Positions 8,867 to 19,273 of a stretch of 64,000 bases of DNA are shown one piece after another. Source of the stretch: Candidatus Thiodiazotropha sp. (ex Epidulcina cf. delphinae) (GTDB lineage: Bacteria; Pseudomonadota; Gammaproteobacteria; Chromatiales; Chromatiaceae). A model generated the notes under the pieces. The model saw only the letters and a list, made by a program, of their open reading frames with translations, searched no databases and had not been told where the DNA came from. The position numbers and the translations under genes are program-made. Position 1 is the stretch's first letter. Each line of letters opens with the position of its first letter. The stretch spans positions 62,001 to 126,000 of the forward strand of contig JAHXHS010000001.1 in assembly GCA_025656455.1 (NCBI GenBank), read 5' to 3'.

Positions 8867-10252
8867 GGTTTGCGATTTGATCAGCTTGACCCAATTCGAC
8901 GTCTGCAGCAGATGGCGCTGCTTCGACTGCGGATGAAAACCGTGACTGGTCTGGGCGTGGCGCAGCAAATCGTCGCTGGTTTGCGCATCGCTGGGGAACA
9001 CTGAAGAGCCGATGGTCAGATCGAGGATGATGTGTCTGCCATTGACCTCAATGGGCTTAGCGATTTCGATCCTGATCTTCTCTGAGATATGGATCACCGA
9101 TTTTTCGCTCTCGACATGGGGCAATAACAGGGCGAATTCACTGCCGTCGATACGCGACAGGATATCGCCCTTGCGCACCTGGCGTTTGAGTCTGGCGGCA
9201 ATGATCTTGAGACACTGATCGCCCGTTGTATGGTCATAGCGTTCATTGACCTGTTTCAGATCGACCAGCACAATATTCAGCAGGCAAAGCGTGGTGTCGT
9301 CTTGCTTTGCCTGAGTCAAGGCAAAACTCAGATAATCCTCGAACAGCACCCTATTCGGCAGGCCGGTCAGGGTGTCGTGAAACTCCTGGTACTTATTAAG
9401 TTCTTCCAGCTTGTTGTATTGGGTGATGTCCCGCGCGACGCCATAAGTGCCGAAAAAGATCTTTTTGTCACCTTGCCGGGAATAGAGCCTTCTCGACTGC
9501 ATGGCTACCAGAATATTTCTCGGCTTGCTGTTCTGGGCGGGTTCGGCGGACTCCCGGCAGCGTAATCTGAGCTCCACCTCCGGAAACCGATCGGGAGCGC
9601 TGCGCCGCTCCTCAAAGACATGCTGCATCCGCTCCATTTCTTCCTCTTCCACCAGTGAGCTCCAGTGCTTGCCAAGTATCTCCTGCTTGGCATAGCCGGT
9701 CACCCGGGTGAAGACACTGTTCACCATGCGAAAACACCCCTTGTTATCGAGGAGGAACTGCATGTTCGGTGCAATATCGAACATCATGCGATGCAGACTG
9801 TTCTGAAACTCGGCCTTTCTTCTGATGCCGCTGGTCTGCTGCTCCTTCGCCTTTTTCCTCAGGCTCTCGTCGATCGCCTTCAGCAACTCCACCGGCGAGA
9901 CAGGTTTGCGGACATAATTGTCGGCGCCTTTTTTCAGTGACTTGATGGCGTCATCCATGGAAGGATCACCGGAAATCGTGATCACCCGGGTAGTCAGGCC
10001 GCGCTTGCGAATGAAATCCATGACCTTGTAACCATCGGCCACAGGCATGTGCAGATCCAGCAACACCAGGTCGAAATCATGGGTGACCAGCATGCCTGCC
10101 GCCTTGGCGCCGTCCTCGGCGGTCATCACCTCGTATCCCCAGCCGGTCACCATCGTCGCCAGACTGTCCGCATGGCGCGATTCGTCATCTACGACAAGCA
10201 GGCGTCCTTTGGCGGCGGATTTACCTTCGTCAGGGTCGTGTTTCGTTTGCAT
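8864..10252 (-). CDS. Response regulator with PAS and degenerate GGDEF domain
   Basis: The 462-residue protein has a receiver domain (D66 in LLDLHMP, K116), a PAS domain (about residues 152-280, followed by ARDITQYNKLEEL) and a GGDEF-family domain (about 285-440, with HDTLTGLPNR). The active-site signature reads DGSEF at 369-373 instead of GGDEF: the first Gly is Asp and the catalytic Asp is Ser. Diguanylate cyclase activity is therefore doubtful. Proteins of this kind can act as c-di-GMP or GTP sensors or scaffolds. The stop codon falls in a repeat remnant. A TerB-like gene follows upstream on the same strand. Confidence 0.85.
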   Translation of the reverse strand: MQTKHDPDEGKSAAKGRLLVVDDESRHADSLATMVTGWGYEVMTAEDGAKAAGMLVTHDFDLVLLDLHMPVADGYKVMDFIRKRGLTTRVITISGDPSMDDAIKSLKKGADNYVRKPVSPVELLKAIDESLRKKAKEQQTSGIRRKAEFQNSLHRMMFDIAPNMQFLLDNKGCFRMVNSVFTRVTGYAKQEILGKHWSSLVEEEEMERMQHVFEERRSAPDRFPEVELRLRCRESAEPAQNSKPRNILVAMQSRRLYSRQGDKKIFFGTYGVARDITQYNKLEELNKYQEFHDTLTGLPNRVLFEDYLSFALTQAKQDDTTLCLLNIVLVDLKQVNERYDHTTGDQCLKIIAARLKRQVRKGDILSRIDGSEFALLLPHVESEKSVIHISEKIRIEIAKPIEVNGRHIILDLTIGSSVFPSDAQTSDDLLRHAQTSHGFHPQSKQRHLLQTSNWVKLIKSQT

Positions 10253-10337
10253 GGGTTTGGATTCTGCTCGGGTAGAACACTATATAGATGAAAATATACC
10301 ATGAATAGGTCGGCCCGATGGGAAGTGAAGTCACCAA

Positions 10338-10796
10338 TCAGGCGCTGTTCTTTACGCGATGTTTGGCGGCGATGAAATCATTGTGCGAGACATAGATCAG
10401 TTCGGCCAGGCGGCGTATCACATGCTCCTCATAGCGGTGCAGCCGGTTATCGGCGAATGCCACCTGCCAGAGGGCCTCGATAACCTTGATCTTCTGCTCA
10501 GGCGAGTAGTGCTCGTTGATCAGCCGGGTGAACTGGAAATAGTCCGTCGATTCGGCATGCTCCTGCCTGGCCAACAGCATCAGCCGCTCCGCGGCGGCTC
10601 TATCCAGCCCGAACTGCCGTTGAATGGCCTGAAGAATAACCGCCTTCTCTTCTGCCGCGTGTTCAAAATCCGATTCGGCGATTTCGACCAACAATACGGC
10701 AACGGCCAATTTGACCGCTTGCTCCTGCTGTTGAGCCTCCTGGCCGGAATCCGGGCTGAGATAGGTGTCGAAATAGTCTTTGATTGCCTTGAGCAT
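10338..10796 (-). CDS. TerB-like tellurite-resistance-family protein
   Basis: The 152-residue protein is helical and acidic. It contains the TerB-type segments AVAVLLVEIAESD and KIKVIEALWQVAFADNRLH, with the paired acidic residues near positions 41-43 and 115 that bind metal in this fold. TerB-like domains are also found at the N-terminus of DjlA-type co-chaperones, but no J domain is present here. The function is unknown; membrane-stress or metal-linked roles are assigned to the family. It stands about 85 bp upstream of the receiver-GGDEF gene on the same strand and may be co-transcribed with it. Confidence 0.75.
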   Translation of the reverse strand: MLKAIKDYFDTYLSPDSGQEAQQQEQAVKLAVAVLLVEIAESDFEHAAEEKAVILQAIQRQFGLDRAAAERLMLLARQEHAESTDYFQFTRLINEHYSPEQKIKVIEALWQVAFADNRLHRYEEHVIRRLAELIYVSHNDFIAAKHRVKNSA

Positions 10797-10988
10797 TGCG
10801 GGTTTCCAAGCCGTTTTCCTGAAAGGGATATGCTACCACGAGGATGCCGGCAGAGCGCTCCACCCAACACCCAACGCACCAGAGTGTGGCCCGTTGCAAC
10901 CCTGGAACAAGCTAAAAAGAGCTTGCCCTTATCCAGCAAGCAAAAAAAAATCGCTTTTTTACCAATGGAAACAAATGGCGGTTCATTC

Positions 10989-11216
10989 GGTTACACAGAG
11001 CGTTCAATTCCGCTACCTTTGGTAACATATTTGCTGCTATGCAGCATGAAAAGTCTGCGCTTAAGCTATTGTTTTATTTGACTTTATCACACTATGCGCC
11101 ACAAAATTGCGTAAGGTGTAACCGTTTTTGTGCGGTAACACGCAACAGGGTGTTTGCCCACTCAGGGAAAGGCCTTCCCATGCTTCAGATCCGCACAGGA
11201 AGTCATTGATGGTAAC
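10989..11216. promoter_or_regulatory. Cluster of GTTAC/GTAAC motifs upstream of the symporter operon
   Basis: Between the TerB gene and the DUF4212 gene I find GGTTACAC at 10989, GCTACC-TTT-GGTAAC at 11012-11026, GTGTAACCG-N8-CGGTAACAC at 11116-11141 and GGTAAC at 11211. The second is a 12/15 match to the palindrome before the sensor kinase operon at 2141. Direct control of the symporter operon by the regulator encoded at 5334 is inferred. Confidence 0.45.
11019..11035 (+). promoter_or_regulatory. Possible sigma-54 promoter (alternative reading)
   Basis: TTGGTAACATATTTGCT has the GG-N10-GC spacing and a TTGCT -12 box expected of a sigma-54 promoter, but its -24 box departs from TTGGCAC. It lies about 230 bp before the DUF4212 start. 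Its GG overlaps the GGTAAC half site, so the same bases may only be a regulator site. Confidence 0.35.
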
Positions 11217-11264
11217 AGGCACTCAAGTGACAAAAACCTTATTTTACGGCGGAGTGATCATGAC

Positions 11265-11519
11265 ATGAACAAAACTGCTGAACAGTATTGGAAAGCCAAT
11301 ATTCGCCTGGTGAGCATCTTGCTGGCGATTTGGTTTGTCTGCTCGTTTCTTTTCGGCATCATTTTAGTGGAGCCGCTCAACACCATTAAGATCGGCGGTG
11401 TCGGGCTCGGATTCTGGTTTGCCCAGAATGGCTCTATCTTCACCTTCCTGGTGCTGATTTACGTCTACGCAAAACGCATGAATGCTCTGGATGTCGAATT
11501 TGACGTCCATGAGGACTAA
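11265..11519 (+). CDS. DUF4212 symporter small subunit
   Basis: This 84-residue protein has two membrane helices and the conserved opening KTAEQYWKANIRL typical of the DUF4212 family (sodium:solute symporter small subunit). It is encoded 16 bp before the large symporter subunit, the standard arrangement for this pair. ATG at 11265 is chosen over an upstream in-frame ATG because GGCGGAG lies about 10 bases before it and the family begins here. Together with the next gene it should form a sodium-coupled carboxylate importer in the inner membrane. Confidence 0.9.
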   Translation: MNKTAEQYWKANIRLVSILLAIWFVCSFLFGIILVEPLNTIKIGGVGLGFWFAQNGSIFTFLVLIYVYAKRMNALDVEFDVHED

Positions 11520-11535
11520 TGGGGGAAACTGACTC

Positions 11536-13320
11536 ATGGATCTGCAAACTCTGACATATCTCGTGGTGGGCTTCACATTCGCCCTCTACATCGGAATCGC
11601 CTTCTGGGCTCGCGCTGCAACCACCGGTGAATTCTATGCCGCCGGACGTGGCGTCCATCCTGTCGCCAACGGTATGGCGACCGCCGCTGACTGGATGTCC
11701 GCCGCCTCTTTCATCTCGATGGCCGGCCTGATCGCCTTCAACGGCTACGGCGCTTCCGTCTTCCTGATGGGGTGGACCGGCGGCTACGTGCTTCTGGCGT
11801 TGCTGCTCGCCCCCTATCTGCGTAAGTTCGGCAAGTTCACCGTACCTGAATTCATCGGTGACCGTTACTACTCTCGCACCGCACGTATCGTGGCGGTCAT
11901 CTGCCTGATCATTGCCTCCGTGACCTATGTTATCGGTCAGATGAAAGGCATCGGCGTTGCCTTCTCGCGATTCCTCGAAACCGAATACGACACCGGCCTC
12001 TACATCGGCATGGGCATCGTCTTCATCTACGCGGTTATGGGCGGCATGAAGGGCATCACCTACACCCAGATCGCTCAGTACTGCGTACTGATCTTCGCCT
12101 ATACCGTTCCGGCCATCTTCATCTCTTTGAATATCACCGGCAACCCGGTCCCGCAATTGGGCATCGGCAGCACCATGGCTGACGGTTCCGGCACCTTCAT
12201 GATGGACAGGTTGGATCAAGTGGTCACGGACTTGGGCTTCAAGGAGTACACCACCCAGGTGATGGGCAGCAAACTGAACATGTTTGTCTATACCCTGTCG
12301 CTGATGATCGGCACCGCCGGACTGCCCCACGTCATTATCCGCTTTTTCACCGTACCGAAAGTGAAAGACGCACGCTCCTCCGCGGGTTGGGCATTGGTCT
12401 TCATCGCCATTCTCTACACTACAGCGCCTGCTGTCGGCTCGATGGCGCGTTTGAACCTGATGAACACCATCCAGACCGGTGAAGTCGGCACGGTCGAAGG
12501 CAACATTGAGATCGCCAAGGTGCCGCAGTGGATGACCAACTGGGAGAAGACCGGACTGCTGCAGTGGGAAGACAAGAACGGCGACGGCCGCATTCAGTAC
12601 TACAACGACAAGAATGCCGAGTTCGCCGCCAAGGCCGAGGGCTGGGGCTGGAAGGGTAACGAGATGACCAAGGTCGACCGTGACATCATGGTGCTGGCCA
12701 ACCCGGAAATCGCCAGTCTGCCAAACTGGGTCATCGCCCTGGTCGTCGCCGGTGGTCTGGCAGCCGCCCTCTCCACCGCCGCCGGCCTGTTGCTGGCCAT
12801 CTCCTCCTCCATCTCTCATGACCTGCTGAAGGGCGTCTTCATACCCGACATCTCGGAGAAGAACGAGTTGTTGGCAGGCCGTCTCGCCATGGCGGGCGCA
12901 ATCGGCGTGGCCGGCTACTTTGGTCTGCATCCGCCGGATTTCGCAGCCGGCACCGTGGCTATCGCCTTCGGTCTGGCCGCCAGCTCCATCTTCCCGGTAT
13001 TGATGATGGGCATCTTCTACAAAAAGATGAATCGATCCGGCGCAATCTGGGGCATGATCTCCGGTATCGGCGTGACCATGCTGTATGTGTTCCAGCACAA
13101 GGGCATCATGTTCATACCGGGCACCTCCTTCCTGGGTGACATGGGGCCCAGTTGGTTCCTCGGCATCTCACCGAATGCGTTCGGCGCCGTAGGCGCTCTA
13201 GTCAACTTCGTGGTAGCCATTCTGGTCTCCAAGGTGACGGCTCCGCCGCCGGATCACATCCAGCATCTGGTGGAGGATATCCGCGTGCCCAAGGGCGCCG
13301 ACACCGCCACGGATCACTAA
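11536..13320 (+). CDS. Sodium:solute symporter, VC2705-type (acetate/carboxylate uptake)
   Basis: The 594-residue protein has about 13 membrane helices of the SSS fold, beginning with LVVGFTFALYIGIAFWAR. The SSS signature GRGVHPVANGMATAADWMSAASFI covers residues 36-59. A large hydrophilic loop of about 100 residues (around 310-390) sits in the second half, as in the VC2705 subfamily that pairs with DUF4212 proteins. It is related to ActP. Placement upstream of acs in the same direction supports import of acetate or a similar acid for activation by acetyl-CoA synthetase; the exact substrate is inference. A terminator at 13347 ends the two-gene unit. Confidence 0.9.
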   Translation: MDLQTLTYLVVGFTFALYIGIAFWARAATTGEFYAAGRGVHPVANGMATAADWMSAASFISMAGLIAFNGYGASVFLMGWTGGYVLLALLLAPYLRKFGKFTVPEFIGDRYYSRTARIVAVICLIIASVTYVIGQMKGIGVAFSRFLETEYDTGLYIGMGIVFIYAVMGGMKGITYTQIAQYCVLIFAYTVPAIFISLNITGNPVPQLGIGSTMADGSGTFMMDRLDQVVTDLGFKEYTTQVMGSKLNMFVYTLSLMIGTAGLPHVIIRFFTVPKVKDARSSAGWALVFIAILYTTAPAVGSMARLNLMNTIQTGEVGTVEGNIEIAKVPQWMTNWEKTGLLQWEDKNGDGRIQYYNDKNAEFAAKAEGWGWKGNEMTKVDRDIMVLANPEIASLPNWVIALVVAGGLAAALSTAAGLLLAISSSISHDLLKGVFIPDISEKNELLAGRLAMAGAIGVAGYFGLHPPDFAAGTVAIAFGLAASSIFPVLMMGIFYKKMNRSGAIWGMISGIGVTMLYVFQHKGIMFIPGTSFLGDMGPSWFLGISPNAFGAVGALVNFVVAILVSKVTAPPPDHIQHLVEDIRVPKGADTATDH

Positions 13321-13346
13321 GCCAAAACCATAAAGCAGTACCCAGT

Positions 13347-13370
13347 GCCCCGCTTCGGCGGGGCCTTTTT
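13347..13370 (+). terminator. Rho-independent terminator after the symporter gene
   Basis: GCCCCGC at 13347-13353, a TTCG tetraloop and GCGGGGC at 13358-13364 are followed by C and five T. It lies 27 bp past the stop at 13320. Confidence 0.85.
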
Positions 13371-13462
13371 GGCTGAGCACGAAAGTCTCCACGAATTGGC
13401 CTGATCCGCCATACTATCTATCGGGCCAATCCGTTGAAAATTTTTATCTAGATCACCAAACT

Positions 13463-13498
13463 GTTAACCTGGCGACATATTAGGTCGCCGGGTTGATA
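13463..13498. repeat. Short hairpin of repeat family A (copy A6)
   Basis: A diverged short form reading GTTAACCTGGCGAC, a spacer, then GTCGCCGGGTTGATAC. It consists of the two family A ends fused back to back and lies just upstream of the DUF294 gene. Confidence 0.6.
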
Positions 13499-13512
13499 CT
13501 GTCTCCAGGCGT

Positions 13513-15396
13513 ATGCGAGCCACTCCTATGGAAATCGAACTGGTCGAGATTCGCGATTTTCTGGCGCAACGTCCGCCCTTCGACGCCCTGCCCGAAGAGC
13601 AGCTCAATCAACTCCCGAAATCCCTTGAAATCCGCTATCTTCGCCGTGGCTCGCTGTTCCCCCCCAGCGATGCGATGGACAGCTTTATCTATATCCTGCG
13701 CAGTGGCGCCGTCGAGCTTCTCGATGAAGAAGACAATCTGGTGGAAAAACTGGGCGAGGGCGGCGTGTACACCACCGATTGCCAACTGATCGATTTCGGA
13801 CGGGCGACTCACGGCATAGCCGCGGAAGACACCCTGATCTATCTACTGCCCTGTAGCCTGCTCAAGATACTGCGTAAGGCCGAGCCCGCCTTTGATCGCC
13901 ATTTCGCCGAATCGATCAGGGATCGTCTGAAACAGGCGGTGCGGACGCTGCAGGACAATGGCGACAACGGCGCGATTGCGCAAATGACCGTAGAGGTTTC
14001 CGACCTGTTGAAAAAGCCGCCGGTCACCATCGATGTCACCGCTTCCATTCGCCAGGCGGCAACCCTGATGAGTGAGAAAAACGTCTCATCGGTGATGCTG
14101 ATGGATGAAGGGAAACTGGCCGGCATCATCACCGACCGCGACCTGCGCAAACGTTGTGTCGCCGGAGACATCCCACCGCACGAACCAGTCAGCCGCATCA
14201 TGACCACCAACCTGGAGACGGTACAGGAGAATACCCTGGCGATTCAGGCATTGATGACCATGACCCGGCTGCATGTCCATCATCTCCCGGTGAAACGCGG
14301 TGATCGCGTCGTCGGCATGCTCACCGCCACCGATTTAGCACGGCATCAGACCACCAACTCCGCCTTTCTCGCCAGCGACATCCGCAAGGTGGAAACCGTG
14401 CAGGAGCTGGCCAATGTCAGTGAACGCCTGCCCGATCTACAGTTTCAGCTGGCCAACTCCAACGCCTCGGCGCTGCATGTCGGTGAAGCCATTTCCAGCA
14501 TCACCGACTCGCTCACGATACGCCTGATCGAAATGGCGGAGGCTGAACTCGGCCCCCCGCCGGTGCCCTATGCCTGGCTCTGCGGCGGCTCCCAGGCACG
14601 GCGTGAACAGACCTCCCATTCCGATCAGGACAACGCCCTGCTCATCTCGGATGAGATGAAACCTGACCACGCCGGCTATTTTGAAGCATTGGCGAAGAGG
14701 GTCTGTGACGGTCTCAACGCCTGCGGCTACATCTATTGTCCCGGCAATGCGATGGCCAGCAATCCGAAGTGGCGGCAAACCCTGCAGATTTGGCGTAAGT
14801 ATTTCAATGCCTGGATCAACAAACCCGAGCCGATGGCGTTGATGCTGTCGAGCATCTTCTTCGATCTGAGGCCGGTCTATGGCAATATCGAGATGTTCCA
14901 TGAACTACAGACCGACATACTCAACAAGAGCCGGGGCAACGGCATCTTTACCGCCTATATGGCCGCGAATGCGCTACAGCACCGACCACCCCTGGGATTT
15001 TTCCGTACTTTTGTGCTCATTCACGGCGGCACCCATGACGACACGTTCGACATCAAACACCGGGGAATCGTACCGATCACGGACATTGCACGGGTGTTCG
15101 CCCTCGACCAGGGCCTGCCGCCCGTGAATACCACCGAGCGCCTGGAGGCCGCGGCCGAGACATCGATTCTCAGCCGTGAAATGGGAGAAAACCTGGTGGA
15201 TGCGCTGGAGTTCATCGCCAGTATCCGTATCTACCACCAGGCCGAGCAGATTCGCAAAGGCCTGAAGCCGGATAACTACCCCTCCCCCGAAGCGCTCTCC
15301 GACCTGGAGCGGCGGCATCTGAAAGATGCCTTCCGGGTCATCCAGGAGATGCAGGAAACCCTGGAAAACCGTTACCAGGGTGGACACTTTATATAG
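13513..15396 (+). CDS. cNMP-binding / CBS-pair / DUF294 nucleotidyltransferase-like protein
   Basis: The 627-residue protein has a cyclic-nucleotide-binding-like domain (about 20-140), a CBS pair (about 160-285), a DUF294 nucleotidyltransferase-like domain and a DUF294 C-terminal domain (about 480-620). The nucleotidyltransferase signature is visible as G359, S360, R363, E365, D371 and D373 in a GSxxRxE...SDxD pattern. The domain order is the usual one for this family. Such genes commonly stand next to SSS symporter, exonuclease and acs genes, as here. The role may be signal-controlled regulation of the acetate block, but no substrate is known. The start could instead be ATG at 13528. Confidence 0.85.
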   Translation: MRATPMEIELVEIRDFLAQRPPFDALPEEQLNQLPKSLEIRYLRRGSLFPPSDAMDSFIYILRSGAVELLDEEDNLVEKLGEGGVYTTDCQLIDFGRATHGIAAEDTLIYLLPCSLLKILRKAEPAFDRHFAESIRDRLKQAVRTLQDNGDNGAIAQMTVEVSDLLKKPPVTIDVTASIRQAATLMSEKNVSSVMLMDEGKLAGIITDRDLRKRCVAGDIPPHEPVSRIMTTNLETVQENTLAIQALMTMTRLHVHHLPVKRGDRVVGMLTATDLARHQTTNSAFLASDIRKVETVQELANVSERLPDLQFQLANSNASALHVGEAISSITDSLTIRLIEMAEAELGPPPVPYAWLCGGSQARREQTSHSDQDNALLISDEMKPDHAGYFEALAKRVCDGLNACGYIYCPGNAMASNPKWRQTLQIWRKYFNAWINKPEPMALMLSSIFFDLRPVYGNIEMFHELQTDILNKSRGNGIFTAYMAANALQHRPPLGFFRTFVLIHGGTHDDTFDIKHRGIVPITDIARVFALDQGLPPVNTTERLEAAAETSILSREMGENLVDALEFIASIRIYHQAEQIRKGLKPDNYPSPEALSDLERRHLKDAFRVIQEMQETLENRYQGGHFI

Positions 15397-15397
15397 C

Positions 15398-16090
15398 ATG
15401 TTGAACCGGTTCCTCAGTCTGGATTCGCTGCGTAAAAAGGCCCTGTCGAAGGCCGCGCCCGGCATCCTGCATGACTACCTTGAAACACCGCTGACCTCGA
15501 AAACGACCCAATGCGATGACCTGGTCATCGTATCGCTGGACCTTGAAACCACCGGTCTCGATCCCGAAAAAGACAAAATTCTCAGTTTCGGCCTGGTGGA
15601 GATGCGACACATGACGATACGACTAGAAACCGCCCGCCACCAGCTGATCTCCATCGATGGAGAGATTCCCGAGGAGTCGGCCGTGATCCATCAGATCACC
15701 GACGATCAGGCCGCGACCGGGATACCGATCGAAGCGGCGATGCCGGAACTACTGCAACGATTGGCAGGCAAGGTGATGCTGGTGCACTATGCCGCCATTG
15801 AACAGAATTTCATCAGCACTGCCTGTCAAAAGCTCTTTGGCGCACCGTTCGTGATACCGACTATCGATACCCTGGTGCTGGCGCAACGGCTCTTTGAACA
15901 TCGCAATCATACCGTTCAACCGGGCGATCTGCGGCTGTTCAACCTGCGCCCGCGTTACAATCTGCCGAATTACAAGGCCCACAATGCCCTCAGTGATGCA
16001 CTGGCCACGGCGGAACTGTTTCTTGCCATGGCTTCGGATATGGTGCCACGACCCAGTCAGTGTCGACTCAATCGTTTCCTTACACGATGA
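15398..16090 (+). CDS. DEDD-family 3'-5' exonuclease (DnaQ-like)
   Basis: The 230-residue protein is related to the epsilon subunit of DNA polymerase III. Motif I is D48-x-E50 in SLDLETTGLDP, motif II carries E135 (HYAAIEQNF) where Asp is usual, and motif III has H195 and D200 (HNALSDALATAEL). It starts one base after the stop of the DUF294 gene, so translation is coupled. This exonuclease normally accompanies the DUF294 protein and acs in gammaproteobacteria, and its cellular job there is not settled. The Glu in motif II fits the subfamily as I recall it and is probably still a metal ligand. Confidence 0.88.
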   Translation: MLNRFLSLDSLRKKALSKAAPGILHDYLETPLTSKTTQCDDLVIVSLDLETTGLDPEKDKILSFGLVEMRHMTIRLETARHQLISIDGEIPEESAVIHQITDDQAATGIPIEAAMPELLQRLAGKVMLVHYAAIEQNFISTACQKLFGAPFVIPTIDTLVLAQRLFEHRNHTVQPGDLRLFNLRPRYNLPNYKAHNALSDALATAELFLAMASDMVPRPSQCRLNRFLTR

Positions 16091-16165
16091 CAAGCAATAG
16101 AATGACCAGACTACACTAGATCTTCCTGCTGTTGAGAATGAAAAACCACCGTTGAGGAGAATCCA

Positions 16166-18112
<1,947 letters not shown>

Positions 18113-18152
18113 TCATCCACTAAGTTCAAAGAGAAAAGAGTGGTTGAAAGGT

Positions 18153-18181
18153 GGAATCGGAAAATGGCATTTTTCGATTCC
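18153..18181 (+). terminator. Hairpin after acs
   Basis: GGAATCGGAAAATG pairs with CATTTTTCGATTCC (one G-T pair) around a single base, 40 bp past the acs stop. The T-run lies within the stem rather than after it, so it is a likely but not certain terminator. Confidence 0.45.
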
Positions 18182-18196
18182 GTCCATAAACAGAAG

Positions 18197-18300
18197 TTAA
18201 TAAAGCAAAGCACGCAGAGAAACGCAATGAACGCAAAGCCGATTGATTGAACTATCGACAGGCTTTGCGTCCTTTGCGCTTCATGGCGGTCTTTGCGTTA
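18197..18300. repeat. Dispersed TTTGCG-type repeat, copy 2
   Basis: CGCAAAGCC and GGCTTTGCG face each other around a 20-bp spacer. They are flanked by further GAAACGCAATGAACGC and CCTTTGCG stretches. Diverged relatives lie at 8761 and 27803. There is no coding potential. Confidence 0.5.
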
Positions 18301-18358
18301 TATTTTTTCAGCGTTTTCGGATAGTGGGCCATGCGGTATCTAAAGCATGGCAGGACCT

Positions 18359-18416
18359 GTTATTAACCCGGCACCTTAATAGGTCATGTTCAGCCGTCGT
18401 GTGCCGGGTTAATAAC
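18359..18416. repeat. Short family A-related element (copy A7)
   Basis: GTTATTAACCCGGCAC and its exact inverse enclose a 26-bp loop containing AGGTCATGTTCAG. The ends match family A for the first ten bases and then differ (GGCAC rather than GGCGACC). It lies just upstream of the hypothetical gene at 18436. Confidence 0.65.
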
Positions 18417-18435
18417 ACGATGAGCACATGGCTTC

Positions 18436-18999
18436 ATGAACCTGAAACTTCCCTCGTTCTATAAACGTATTCTGGCATTCTTCGTGGTTATCGGACCGAT
18501 TTTCTGGCTGGTCTTCACCGAGGATGGACAACGCCGCACCGACTCGGTGATGCTTGCCCTCTGGGGTGAGGATGAAATATCGCTGAATCTCAAGGTATTG
18601 GACAATCGCATCACTGAAAACGAATTGAAACAGGTTTTTACCGATGTGGCGTGGTCATGCCAGGATGAGGCCAGCAGCTTTGGAAACCGCCTCTGCGCCT
18701 CGCGCATCGGCACTTTCAATGCTATTCCCGCGCACTACATCAGCGTTTTTTTCCACGATCAGTGGATCAACGGGGTCAAGGTCGGCTACCGCCGAATCTA
18801 TCACGAACAGTTAAAACAACAACTCTGGCAGCAGTTGGGTGCTCCAGCAACCGAGAATGAGCAGGTTCAAGCTATCCGGGGAATGGGATCCGTGCTTCAC
18901 TGGACCACCGATACCGGTAATGTCATCCTGAAGGAGGCATTGAGCGAAAAAGAGGAACCCGCGCTGCTGTGGCTGCCCTTCTCCGTCATGCCTCAATAA
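18436..18999 (+). CDS. Membrane-anchored protein of unknown function
   Basis: The 187-residue protein has one N-terminal hydrophobic helix (about residues 11-27) followed by a soluble region containing a possible disulfide pair (WSCQDEAS and NRLCASR). No family is recognised. It could be a periplasmic protein held by an N-terminal anchor. A family A-related hairpin lies directly upstream, and the STAND NTPase gene lies downstream on the opposite strand. Confidence 0.55.
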   Translation: MNLKLPSFYKRILAFFVVIGPIFWLVFTEDGQRRTDSVMLALWGEDEISLNLKVLDNRITENELKQVFTDVAWSCQDEASSFGNRLCASRIGTFNAIPAHYISVFFHDQWINGVKVGYRRIYHEQLKQQLWQQLGAPATENEQVQAIRGMGSVLHWTTDTGNVILKEALSEKEEPALLWLPFSVMPQ

Positions 19000-19273
19000 G
19001 GGCAGTGGTAAAAAATCGCTTCTTCCCCTGATCAAGTGGGTAGAAAAAGGCAGATTGCGATTGCTTGGGGTGGGTGTCTACGTAGTACTTTCCGTGTTGC
19101 AGCCTTGTAAATGCACTTTAGTCTAGCCACTTCACTTTTTGATTTTTTGAGGCAACATATTTCATCAACAGCAGACCTGGTGATTGGTGAAGCTTTGATA
19201 GCAAAAATAGAAGTCAAATACATTCATGGCTGGCAAAGACCCGCTGGTACCGGGCTTGATTGAAGTGCCAGAA

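Noticed and set aside
11440..13098. Long reverse-strand open frame of 552 codons
   Set aside because: It lies antisense to the symporter gene. It is rich in His, Gly and Asp as expected from the complement of a membrane-protein gene, and it resembles no family.
18243..18464. Small forward frame between the acs and hypothetical genes
   Set aside because: It consists largely of dispersed repeat and family A sequence and has no start signal or family match.
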